64,000 nucleotides of DNA from Orobanche coerulescens (lineage: Eukaryota; Streptophyta; Magnoliopsida; Lamiales; Orobanchaceae), in assembly GCA_033398695.1 (NCBI GenBank), contig CM065804.1, positions 8,417,001-8,481,000 of the forward strand, in the 5' to 3' direction. The notes beneath the pieces were generated by a model. It was not told where the DNA came from, ran no database searches, and saw nothing but the letters and a program-made list of their open reading frames with translations. Shown here piece by piece: positions 24,783 to 33,949 of this stretch. The first letter of the stretch is position 1. The number at the start of each line of letters is the position of its first letter. The position numbers and the translations under genes were made by a program.

Positions 24783-25788
24783 CAAGATGTCCTCCCGTGC
24801 GATGCACGACGTAAAATATTAAATATTTTATTATATTAATAATATGTGATAGAATTTCAATAATATTATAAAATTATTATAAAATATACATGAGTCAGTA
24901 TATACATACATATACATAAACTATTATTTGATTTAGTATTGTTTATAAACTTTTATCATGTGATCTAAATGCACATAATAGAAAAACCGTAAATTAATTA
25001 AGCACCGACATTTATTTTTTCATATAGGACAATATGAGTCTTATATCTAATTTTATAAATAAGAAATTAAATTATGTTTATTATTATCAACTTTCATTAT
25101 AGCCGATCCTAAAGTATTTTGGGACTAAGGCTCTGATGATGATGTTGTTGGTGTTATATTATCAACTTTCATTAAAAGTATACAACTGATATTCTTACTA
25201 ATATAATTTTTTTATATGATTTGACATTAATATAATATATTTTACTATTTTATAATAAGAACAAAATAACTCTTAAGAATCAAATAATTGTTAAAAAACT
25301 ATGAAATAAACTAAAAATATATCTTTCTTTAATAGTCTTATATTTTTATATTAAAATATTTTAATCATCTAAAGTGAAAAGTGAAGTAAAAATATTGATC
25401 TTGTAAAAAGATAGATTTACTTCAATAAAATTATTTGGAAATTATCTGATTTTTGTATTTTATATACAAATAATTTAAAATCAAGATATAATACACTAAT
25501 CATTCAAAAACAACTTATATTCAAAAAGGAATATTTTAATTATATTTATTGCCAATGAATGTTAAATCAAATATCGTAAAAAGAAGATTAATCTAAAATA
25601 TTAATACTAAAAAATAGAGTTGGGACGATAAAACTATTAACTTCTAAACATTGGGAGAAAAAAAATTGATTAACATCAACTCTCATTCAAATGGTAGGAA
25701 TTAGTGTATTTAAAAAAAAGATAATTAATTCAAAAAATCTACATAAAGACATGTGTCTTGTACAACCATCTTTTAATAGTAAAGTAGA
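24783..25788 (-). mobile_element. Non-autonomous Helitron B (minus), abutting Helitron A
   Basis: The minus-strand 5' end TCTACTTTACTATTAAAAGA lies at 25788, after an A. The 3' end shows CGTGC-ATC-GCACG, a short spacer and CTTG (consensus CTRR, one change) at 24786-24783. It touches the TC start of copy A with no bases between. An RTE LINE tail (TTTTGGGACTAAGGCTCTG) lies at 25115-25135 inside. 1006 bp, non-coding. Confidence 0.65.
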
Positions 25789-26026
25789 TTTGAAGTAATA
25801 AGAATAAAAAAATGCATATGGCCGGCTAGCCCACACCGACCTGGCCCGCTTCGGCCCGCGGTTTTAGTAAATGTCCAGCACAATCCGTCTATTAGGTGAG
25901 CCGGAACGGGCTGGCCCGGCCGATCGATCATATTTTTCTGTCTTTTTTTTTTTCCAGACAGCAATTCATTTCACCAACCAAACACGTGCCACAATTCGGG
26001 CATTGCATCTATATTTTTATTATACT
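25789..26026 (+). promoter_or_regulatory. Upstream region of the shikimate kinase gene, with GGCCCG-rich repeat and a G-box
   Basis: 25818-25925 is a GGCCCG word-rich island. A G-box core CACGTG lies at 25983-25988, about 40 bp upstream of the TATA box. G-boxes bind bZIP/bHLH factors; its use here is inferred. Confidence 0.45.
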
Positions 26027-26034
26027 TATAAATA
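26027..26034 (+). promoter_or_regulatory. Probable TATA box of the shikimate kinase gene
   Basis: TATAAATA, about 30 bp before a pyrimidine-rich transcribed-looking segment that ends in a good splice donor at 26146. Confidence 0.5.
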
Positions 26035-26059
26035 CTTCTCCTTTTTGAAGTTTCGAACA

Positions 26060-26145
26060 GGTTTTCAGAGGCCACCTACCGCAATCACCCCCACCCCCAA
26101 TCCCCACCTCCTCAAACATCAACTACCACCCTTGACAAGATTCTG
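26060..26145 (+). other. Probable 5' UTR exon of the shikimate kinase gene
   Basis: C-rich, free of ATG, ends TTCTG before the donor GTAAGC. A matching acceptor upstream of the start codon could be TTTTCCTTGAG at 27192-27202. The resulting about 1.06-kb leader intron contains the inverted-ended element at 26577-27155. Confidence 0.5.
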
Positions 26146-26576
26146 GTAAGCAAACGTTTCTTTAATGCTTCATTACTCTCAGTTTAAATCCAGTATTCCT
26201 ATTAGTTTTATTTATTATGTTGAGCTTGGTTTGAAGAGAAATCGGCCATTTTCTTCTCTTGTTCATTATGTTTACTTCAGTATGTGATGTGGGCTCCTTT
26301 ATTTTTCTTATTTAATTTCTGATTTTATTTTTCATTTAAGTTTCTTGGGCTGATTTTTTTTTTTTTAATTTCTTTTTAATGTTTTACGAAGCATTTGATA
26401 TGTTCGTATATGAATTTATGGCATTTTGATGGAAAAAAAGACAATAGAAAATAGGATGTGAATGATTTGCTTTCACTTACTTATCAATTCAAACTAATTT
26501 TAGTGTTTCTCTGTCGAATATATTATCTCAGACTTTGTTTTGCAATTATTTTTTATGATCATCTCATTATTAGTCA

Positions 26577-26982
26577 TGGTTATCAAGTCGTCGACTAGTG
26601 GACGACGGGTGGTCGCTTTGGAAAAAACTCGCCGGACGACTTACTGAGTTTAGACGGCAATTTTCTAAACCCCAAAACCCAAATTTTTACCCGAAAACCG
26701 ACAGGTAAACTGGATTTGAAATTTAAAATGGTTAAAGCGTATGAAAACATATGCGTTTTCCATCTCGTTCTATTCCCCCCCAATTATAGGTCTTCGGCGG
26801 GTCGAGGGTCTTCATCTCCAATAGCCCGACTGTAGTGTCACCTTCTTCTTCGTATCTCCGGCATATTATTATATAGTGATTATGATCAATTATGGATATT
26901 TGTTGAATTTGAATTTTATATTCTATTAGTTTTTGATGAAAACTATGAAATTGTTGTGTGTTTAGCTATATCATGTATTAAA

Positions 26983-27045
<63 letters not shown>

Positions 27046-27155
27046 CGTATTGTCGACTTGTCACGACTAGTCAGACGACTTGTCGACTTGTCTACTTGTC
27101 GTCGTGACAGTGCATGAGCGACTTGGCTCGACTTGGCTTCGTGATAACCTTGTTA
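26577..27155. mobile_element. Inverted-ended element with GTCGAC words and a (TA)n core, in the 5' UTR intron
   Basis: Left end GGTTATCAAGTCGTCGACTAG (26577 on), right end CGACTTGGCTTCGTGATAACC. The outer GGTTATCA is an inverted repeat and GACTTG/GTCGAC words fill both flanks (26586-26650; 27050-27140). The middle holds a (TA)n run at about 26985-27041. It looks like a small non-autonomous DNA transposon. No clear target duplication is seen. Confidence 0.45.
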
Positions 27156-27247
27156 TTAATTTTTTTTTCTCTAATGACTTGAAGTTTTTTATTTTCCTTG
27201 AGATGTAGTAAGATTTTCTTGGGAAGAAAGAAAGGGAGTGATACAAT

Positions 27248-28882
27248 ATGGAGACAAGAGTTTTTTCCACGGGCTTGCAATTGGGCACGTGGATAAGCCC
27301 CGAAAATTTGGGAAGAAAACCGAACGCTTCGTTGCATTTTTTCGAAAATTACGGGGAGCAACGGATGTACGTGATACCTGCTAGATGTCCTCTGCTTGCT
27401 AAAAGATGCAGATTTCGTAGACCTGCTGAAATTTTAAAGGCCTCGTGTTCTTCTGAAAAAAGTCCAGGTAAGAAACAGTCTTAGGCATAAGAGCTATGAA
27501 GACTTATCTTCTTTTAGAGATTGTAGATTAAATTTTTGATTATATCCTTATTAGTGATTTTGTCATCTGACATAAATCCTCTTACGCCACAGTTCTGTTA
27601 ATATAAATGTTTGAAGTGCTAACTATCTGAACATTACCTTAGCCATGATATGAATCACTGTTTGGTGTTGCTAGAAAGAGCGAGTGAGACCTATTTGATA
27701 GTACGTTCGCAGTGAAACTAATTTTAGACACGGGCATGTAATACTCATTAATTGGAAATTATATGCATCATTAGTTGGTTAAATTAACATGTATATTGAT
27801 TGGGAATGAGAAGTATTATCCATTTCATTATCTTTTCCAGCTGCAGCTGCATCATCACTATATACAGGACTTCTTCGATAGTTATTTCCAAAGTATAATG
27901 ATATGAGTTATAAGTGAGATTAATATAGTTTCCAACTTTTTTGTTTATTCTCGTTCGACTCTAGAACTTTTAGTTTCCATGTTATATTTTAATTTATTTT
28001 TCAGGATTTTTTCCAACATTCATTCTCTTTTTTATTTGTTTTTTTCTCTACTTTTTTTCCTTTTATGTTATTTATGTAATCATTGACGGTTTCAAAGTTT
28101 GATTCATGTTAGCCGACCCCAAATCATTTTGGGACTAAGGCTTAGATGTTGTTGTTGTTGTTGTTGACTCTAGAACTTTTAGTCCTAGCATGAACATCCT
28201 GCAAATCAATTCATTGGCTACAAATATCCTTTTGTTTATCTTTGTTTTTTTTAGCTTCCGTACTGGAGGTTGGCGGTTTTCCTGCATTTTTTGATGAATC
28301 GACAATCATAAAGGTAAATTCTTGCCAAGCTCTTTTTTTTTTTATACATGCACGCACCCGGACTCCCACTGGAGTCGAACCCTCGACCTCCTTGTTACAG
28401 GAGGGGAGGGGTATCCACTCCACCAATTGGTGGGGGATTTCTTGCCAAGCTCGCTTCCTTTCACTAATTTCTAAAATAAGGTTTAACTTTTTTGAAGTGG
28501 CCAGGAAGCCCTTCTTTTGTATATATTAATTGGTGTATAAGAAAGAGTGACATTCGAAGTATCTGAAAAGTTGAACTCGGCTTTTGACTGTTGTGTATGC
28601 TATTGCAGAATAAATCGGAAGAGATTGAACCATATTTAAATGGTAGATGTATATATCTTGTTGGTGGGTACACATACCAGTTCTCTTGAATCGATGTATT
28701 GGTTGCTTACGTGCCTTTGCGCTGTAACTGTGTTTCTTGTAAATTTTTGTATGTTGCAGGAATGATGGGATCGGGAAAAACAACGGTGGGCAAGGTTTTG
28801 GCAGAAGCCCTTGGATATTCATTTTATGACTGGTTACCCCCAAATCATTACTTATGTTTATTGCAAGTGAGGAGATATGGTC

Positions 28883-28942
<60 letters not shown>

Positions 28943-31900
28943 TATATGGATAATTGCATCTGCTTTTCTTAAATCAGGGCTCAATTAGTCAGGACCTAGG
29001 CTAGAAAATGTAGCTACTATGGGGGCATTTTCATCCCCAAGTACAGTATCGCTGGAAATTAGTATACTTGAGGGGATGACGATAACTTAATATATTTTTT
29101 CATCTTTAACTTGTCATAGTAATTGATGCGAAACAATAGGCACAGGGTCTCCGAGGTTCAAGATAATTAGCTCCTCTCGTACTTCTTGGATAATTATAAT
29201 AGCTAGAGAGTCCTTGGTTTCTTTGACTTCTTAAAACGTGGCGTTTTCAAATGAGAGTATGTTGTAATCAATATGATACAATACAATTTCTTCCTTGGAT
29301 ATACTTGTTTATTAGTGATAAAAAATAACTGGCCTCGGAGGAAACATTTAGATGGAAAAGTGATATATCCTTTATCACCACCACATTATTTAGAAGAAAA
29401 ATTGTTATTTCAAGTTTTCTTCTTATCGTGCTTGCTCAAAGGTAATATAAGGCTCAGTATTTCTCAGTGTCTACTTTTGGACCTTGATTTTCGGTTGCGC
29501 ATATTACAAGAGTTGTGAATCCTTGCTTTATAAGCACGAAGGACAATCACGTCATACTAAAATGTTTAGCAATTGAGAAAGGATTATATGGGCACCATCG
29601 TCCACATCACAACCAATTGCTTTCAAAATATAATTTTTAGGCACAATTTGTCTGTTCTCAACTTACATATAGTAGTCAACTTTGTATACTGCTATATGAA
29701 CCAATGCGGCCGCACCTGAAGTAGTTCCACCAGCTTGGACAAATGAATTGGCCCCCGAGACAAATATACAATGTGTGTGCCACGTCTTCTCTCACTTTAT
29801 ATTTCGAAAAAGCAGTTGAGAATGTTGTGGATAGTACCCATATAATTAATATCTCAATTCTAGCAATATTGTAATTAAATTTTACTATGATGTGGTTGCT
29901 TTTGGTGCTTATAAAGCATGATGAAAGGAACTTTTGATATATGTATATCGGAATTCAATGTCCCAACACATGTGCTGAAGATTCTAGCCCATTAATTCTT
30001 ACCATGGAGGCAAGTACGATAGGGAGAGGGCTTGAAGTAACAATCGTTCGTCCAAACAATGTGTGATAAAGGGACCATTCGATTTGAACGATTTTGCTTC
30101 AGTGTCATGATCAGTTATTTATCACGAGAGAAGGGTTAATACCAAAAAATTATATTGTATTAGATTGATTACAACTCATTTGAAAACGTCAGTCGTGTAT
30201 CAAAAAGTGTATCAAGAAGTCAAACTGGGCTCTGGCTATTTAATTCTCCAAGAAGCGTGGGAGGGGCTAATTATCTCGAACATGGGAAAGCCTACAGACT
30301 ATAGTACATGTCAGTTACTATGATGAGTTAAAGATGAAATAATATTTGAAGTCTATCATCATTTCCTGAAGCTAAACTTATCGCCTTTTAAGCCCAGAGG
30401 CGGGCGACCTCAGCCAGCCGCACGCCTGTTTGCGTCTTTTTGCTGCGCCTCGGTGTGCCTCAGGCGCGCCTCTCCATTAGGACTCTTTTTTTTTCTTTTT
30501 TTTTCCAGAATACTTTAGAAGTTATTTTTGTTGTTCTGACACTTTAATTTTGTTAATTATTAAGTTTTTTGTGGATACTTATCTTTAGCTGTGATTATGT
30601 TTTTATAAATTTTATAATTTAATTTAATATATTTTTTATTTTTTATGCGCCTCACCTCGCTCAGGCGTGCGCCTCAGGCGATGGGAGCCCGTATCGCCTT
30701 GGTGCGCAACTATGGTTAGCTCCAAATACTTACTCGTATATATAGTATATATTACTGTTGGGTTTTCCTTATTAGTCAATGTTTATTGCAAGCGAGGGCC
30801 GATGAGAGATTATATATATATATATATATATATATAACACTAAATATAGGGACTAATTACAAACAGTACCCCTCAAGTTTGGGGAGCTTATACAATAATA
30901 CATCTAGCTTTGAAAATTAAAGAAACCACTATTGAGGTTTGATTCCGTCTTACATTATGATTTATGTCATTGATGGATCTTGCAGACATATTCAAGTGCT
31001 TATAGTTACACCCTAAACGTTCCAAAATGTTACAAACAACCCCAACTTTACTTCTAGCTATTGCCTATTTGTAATATTTTAAAAAATTTGAACGTGGATT
31101 TAAAACGTAAGACACAAGTTGGGGTTAATAGTAAAACAACCCCAGAATGTTGGAATTACACAGCACCAATGCTCATACTTAAGATACATAAACGTTGTAC
31201 TTGTGAATGTTTTCAGCGACACACTGATAGAGGAGGCTGTTGGTGGAAGTACCGTGTCCGAGATCTTCCAATCATATGGCGAGAACTTCTTCAGAGATAA
31301 TGAGGTTTGTGAATCTCTAAACCAGTTCATTTCCTATCGAATGGGTAATTTCTGGCATACAACGAAAGACTGGATTTTTCTTTTCTGGCTTATGAAGGTA
31401 GAAAATCTAAGACGGAACCAAACCTCAAGTTTTTATTTTTTCAAATTTTTCTATTTGTAAATACCACAAAACTGAGGGGTGATTGTGTAAATATCCCCTT
31501 GTTTTCTTACTAGAGGTTCTTACTTTTTCACTCCTTTATTTTTCTGACTCTTTAGACTGAGGCATTGCTTAAGTTGTCTGCGATGCATCGATTAGTTGTT
31601 TCAACAGGTGGAGGTGCAGTTGTTCGGCCGGTCAATTGGTATTAATATGCATTTTTTTTTTGCGGATCAACTTTTCCTATCCGCTTTATATTTATTTAAG
31701 TAGGCATTTTTTTTGTTGGTATATTAGGAGACACATGCAAAAGGGTATAAGTGTTTGGCTAGATGTACCTTTGGAAGCCTTAGCACGGAGGATTACGTCT
31801 GTTGGAACTCATTCTCGGCCACTTCTGCATCATGAATCCGGAGATCCTTTTTCTAAGGTCGGTTGCTACTCTTGTAAATCGCATTTTGTATAATTATACA

Positions 31901-33006
31901 AGCGCACATTGCGAAAAAGTATCCTTAAGATCTAGGTCGAGCCAATCAAGCCATTATATTTATAAATTGAGCTCGACTCAATTCGAAATTGAGCTGAGTT
32001 CAAGCCGGTCGAGCCAATCAAGCCAGTATATTTTATATATATAGTATAATAAATAAATTATTTTTATATAATGTTACATACGATATATCAATTTATCAAC
32101 TTATATAAAAGAATATATCAATTTAATTATATTATTTAAAAGTTTATATAATAAATGAATAACATCAATTTATTTAATGTATAACTCGAGCTCAACTTCT
32201 ATAATATTTAAAATATTTTTGGTAGTAAAATTGGCTCGACTCGAGCTTGAGCTTGACTCAATTCCAAAGTCTAAAACCAGTCTCACGAGCCGAGCTCGAG
32301 CTCGACGTTATAAGTTCGGCTCGAGTTCAAACTCATTTTTTCTGAGCTCGACCGAACTCGAGCGTGACCCCGAGCAGAGCCATTGCGAAATTTTCAAGCT
32401 CAAGCTTGAGCATATCCCAACTCGAGCTCGGCTCGACTCGTTTACATCCTAATTTAGGGCTTGTTTATTCATATATACCATGAATCCCGTGTCTAGGGCT
32501 TGTTTCTTTATTTTGAAAAAAAAAAAAACGTGAATCCTGTGTGTACGTCGTGTCGGGTTCGTGCTTCGTAGGTGGGAATGACTAAAAAAACTCATATGCT
32601 CATTTATTTTGTCACTGGAATAGACCATGAAGCGACTATCTTCCCTTTTCGAAGAGAGGGGTGACTCATATGCCAATGCTGATGTGAGAGTCTCTCTTGA
32701 AAGTATGATTTCAATTCACCCTTTTCTTTTCTTGTTCTCCATCAATTTTGCTTTGGGAATAAAATGCCTACTCATAAATACTTTCTTTTCCTTATAAATA
32801 GATATTGCGGCCAAATTCGGTTCAGAGGACGTATGCAATCTCACGCCAACTGTAATCGCAATTGAGGTCCGTCTCCCACTTCTGATGTATTCTTCTTGAG
32901 CATTATTGTTCTCTATTTAGATTCAATCTGTTCGCTAAAAGTGTCGGGTTTCATGTCCGCGCATTTCCAGGCGCTTCTGCAAATGGAGAATTTCTTGAAG
33001 CAATAA
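27248..33006 (+). CDS. SK: Shikimate kinase, chloroplastic (ten coding exons, 295 aa)
   Basis: Phosphorylates shikimate to shikimate 3-phosphate with ATP in the plastid shikimate pathway to aromatic amino acids. Exons: 27248-27467, 28255-28313, 28609-28663, 28760-28832, 31217-31304, 31556-31638, 31728-31857, 32624-32702, 32802-32866, 32971-33006. All borders are GT-AG, all phases join, and the total is 888 nt. The first about 75 residues are Ser/Arg-rich and acidic-poor ([18 protein letters not shown]), as in a transit peptide. GMMGSGKTT is the Walker A loop. FYDCDTLIEEA carries the DxD motif, whose Cys codon is split by intron 4. FFRDNE and [10 protein letters not shown] bind shikimate. [11 protein letters not shown] is the LID with its Arg, and [12 protein letters not shown] follows near the end. 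Length and exon pattern fit plant SK. I see no stop or frameshift and infer a functional gene. Confidence 0.95.
27975..28165 (+). mobile_element. 5'-truncated RTE LINE in intron 1 of the shikimate kinase gene
   Basis: The 191-bp insert ends in CAAATCATTTTGGGACTAAG and a (TTG)n tail, the same 3' end as the LINE at 37140-37228. It is flanked by the 18-bp direct repeat GACTCTAGAACTTTTAGT at 27957-27974 and 28166-28183, a perfect target-primed duplication. Confidence 0.9.
28333..28438 (-). mobile_element. Short tRNA-derived SINE in intron 2 of the shikimate kinase gene
   Basis: The 106-bp insert is flanked by the perfect 14-bp repeat TTCTTGCCAAGCTC (28319-28332; 28439-28452). Minus strand: ACCAATTGGTGGAGTGG (box A-like), GGTCGAGGGTTCGACTCC (box B), then an A tail (T-run at 28333-28343). 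It has almost no body beyond the tRNA-like head. Confidence 0.88.
28888..28940 (+). repeat. (CA)n(TA)n microsatellite in intron 4
   Basis: ACAC run followed by about 19 TA units. Confidence 0.85.
30385..30712. repeat. GCCTCAGGCG word-rich element in intron 4
   Basis: Two GC-rich clusters of self-complementary GCCTCAGGCG-like words (30395-30480 and 30645-30705) flank an AT-rich middle. ATCGCCTT occurs near both ends. It resembles the other word-rich islands here; family unknown. Confidence 0.5.
30860..30955 (+). repeat. Left arm of inverted repeat flanking shikimate kinase exon 5
   Basis: Contains ACCCCTCA (30868-30875) and GAGGTTTGATTCCGTCTTA ending at 30952. Its inverse lies at 31408-31485. 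Confidence 0.7.
31408..31485 (-). repeat. Right arm of inverted repeat flanking shikimate kinase exon 5
   Basis: TAAGACGGAACCAAACCTCA from 31408 is the reverse complement of the left arm with one mismatch. TGAGGGGT at 31473-31480 matches the outer word. Confidence 0.7.
31915..32455. repeat. GAGCTCGAGCTC word-rich element in intron 7
   Basis: Clusters of CTCGAGCTCG-like words at 31930-32020 and 32190-32440 surround AT-rich DNA. It ends CTCGTTTACATCCTA, a terminus often seen with this widespread plant repeat. It lies between exons 7 and 8. Confidence 0.55.
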
Positions 33007-33399
33007 GGATGATCATCAATACGTTCTTCCTCGAGTGCTATGTTTCAATTTTCCGTCCGTGAGACATGGCGTGAATATTGTGCGGAAGAACTCGGGACAT
33101 AATCGACCGAGTTCACTGTTGTGCTGTATATATTGTGCGCCTGTTATGGATAAATTTTCCTGTGGTCTTAATGTGTGTTTTTCTTTTCCTTGTTTTTTTT
33201 CCCTCTGATTTTTATGTAATTGAAACCTTGCATCCGGTTTGGGTTTTATTATTTCACGCTTTTTTTTTACGAGGGGGATTGTCCCCTGTCCTGAGTACTC
33301 TCAAGATGCTCGACCTCACCCCGATCTAGAGGTAAGTTTTCCAGCATTCCATCATCAATTCAGCTTCTGAATATTCTAGTTTTAGTACTTAAACTACAC
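33007..33399 (+). other. Probable 3' UTR and downstream region of the shikimate kinase gene
   Basis: No further coding. T-rich with TGTAATTG at 33216; the exact poly-A site is not decidable. Confidence 0.4.
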
Positions 33400-33790
33400 T
33401 ATGTTCTCGCTTTTGCATCGAAGAAGACGAAGCTTCAGAACTGTGTGTGAAGAAGCCAGTCAAGTGTTAGCTCAAACCAATCTGTGTGAACGGTTGAAAG
33501 CTAAGATCTTTATATCAATTTGTGTGAACGATATATTGATTGAGTGTTGTTATAATTACGTAGTTGTGTACGCAGTAATTATAATAAACTTTTTACTCCT
33601 GTGTGGAGGACCAGTGGATGTAAAGGGGTTTACCTCGAACCACTTTAAATACTGTGTTATTTACCTTCTACCTTTATTGTTTTATTAACTGTGATTATTT
33701 AAGTATACACTGCACATCGAGTTGCTGTATCCACATCAACTTACTATATCAAAGACTTCCGCTACGCACTCAGATTTAAAAATAGTACAA
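33400..33790 (+). repeat. Possible Ty1/copia LTR remnant
   Basis: GGACCAGTGGATGTAAAGG followed by CGAACCACTTTAAATAC (33607-33655) resembles a conserved block found in LTRs of several plant copia lineages. Ends and internal region are missing, so this is a weak call. Confidence 0.3.
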
Positions 33791-33949
33791 CTTGTTGTTT
33801 AAAACACTTTTCAAGCTGTATCCAGTATACTTAGTGGTCAACAAATATTATGTGTTAACCTTGGTGTTGTTAAGATTATCTTCGGTTTGGATCAATATTT
33901 GTTACGAGCTTTTGAGGATTTGGCCCTTCGATTGTAAGTTTAGGTTCCA

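Noticed and set aside
28333..28438. Possible tRNA gene in an intron
   Set aside because: Perfect flanking duplications and an A tail show retroposition.
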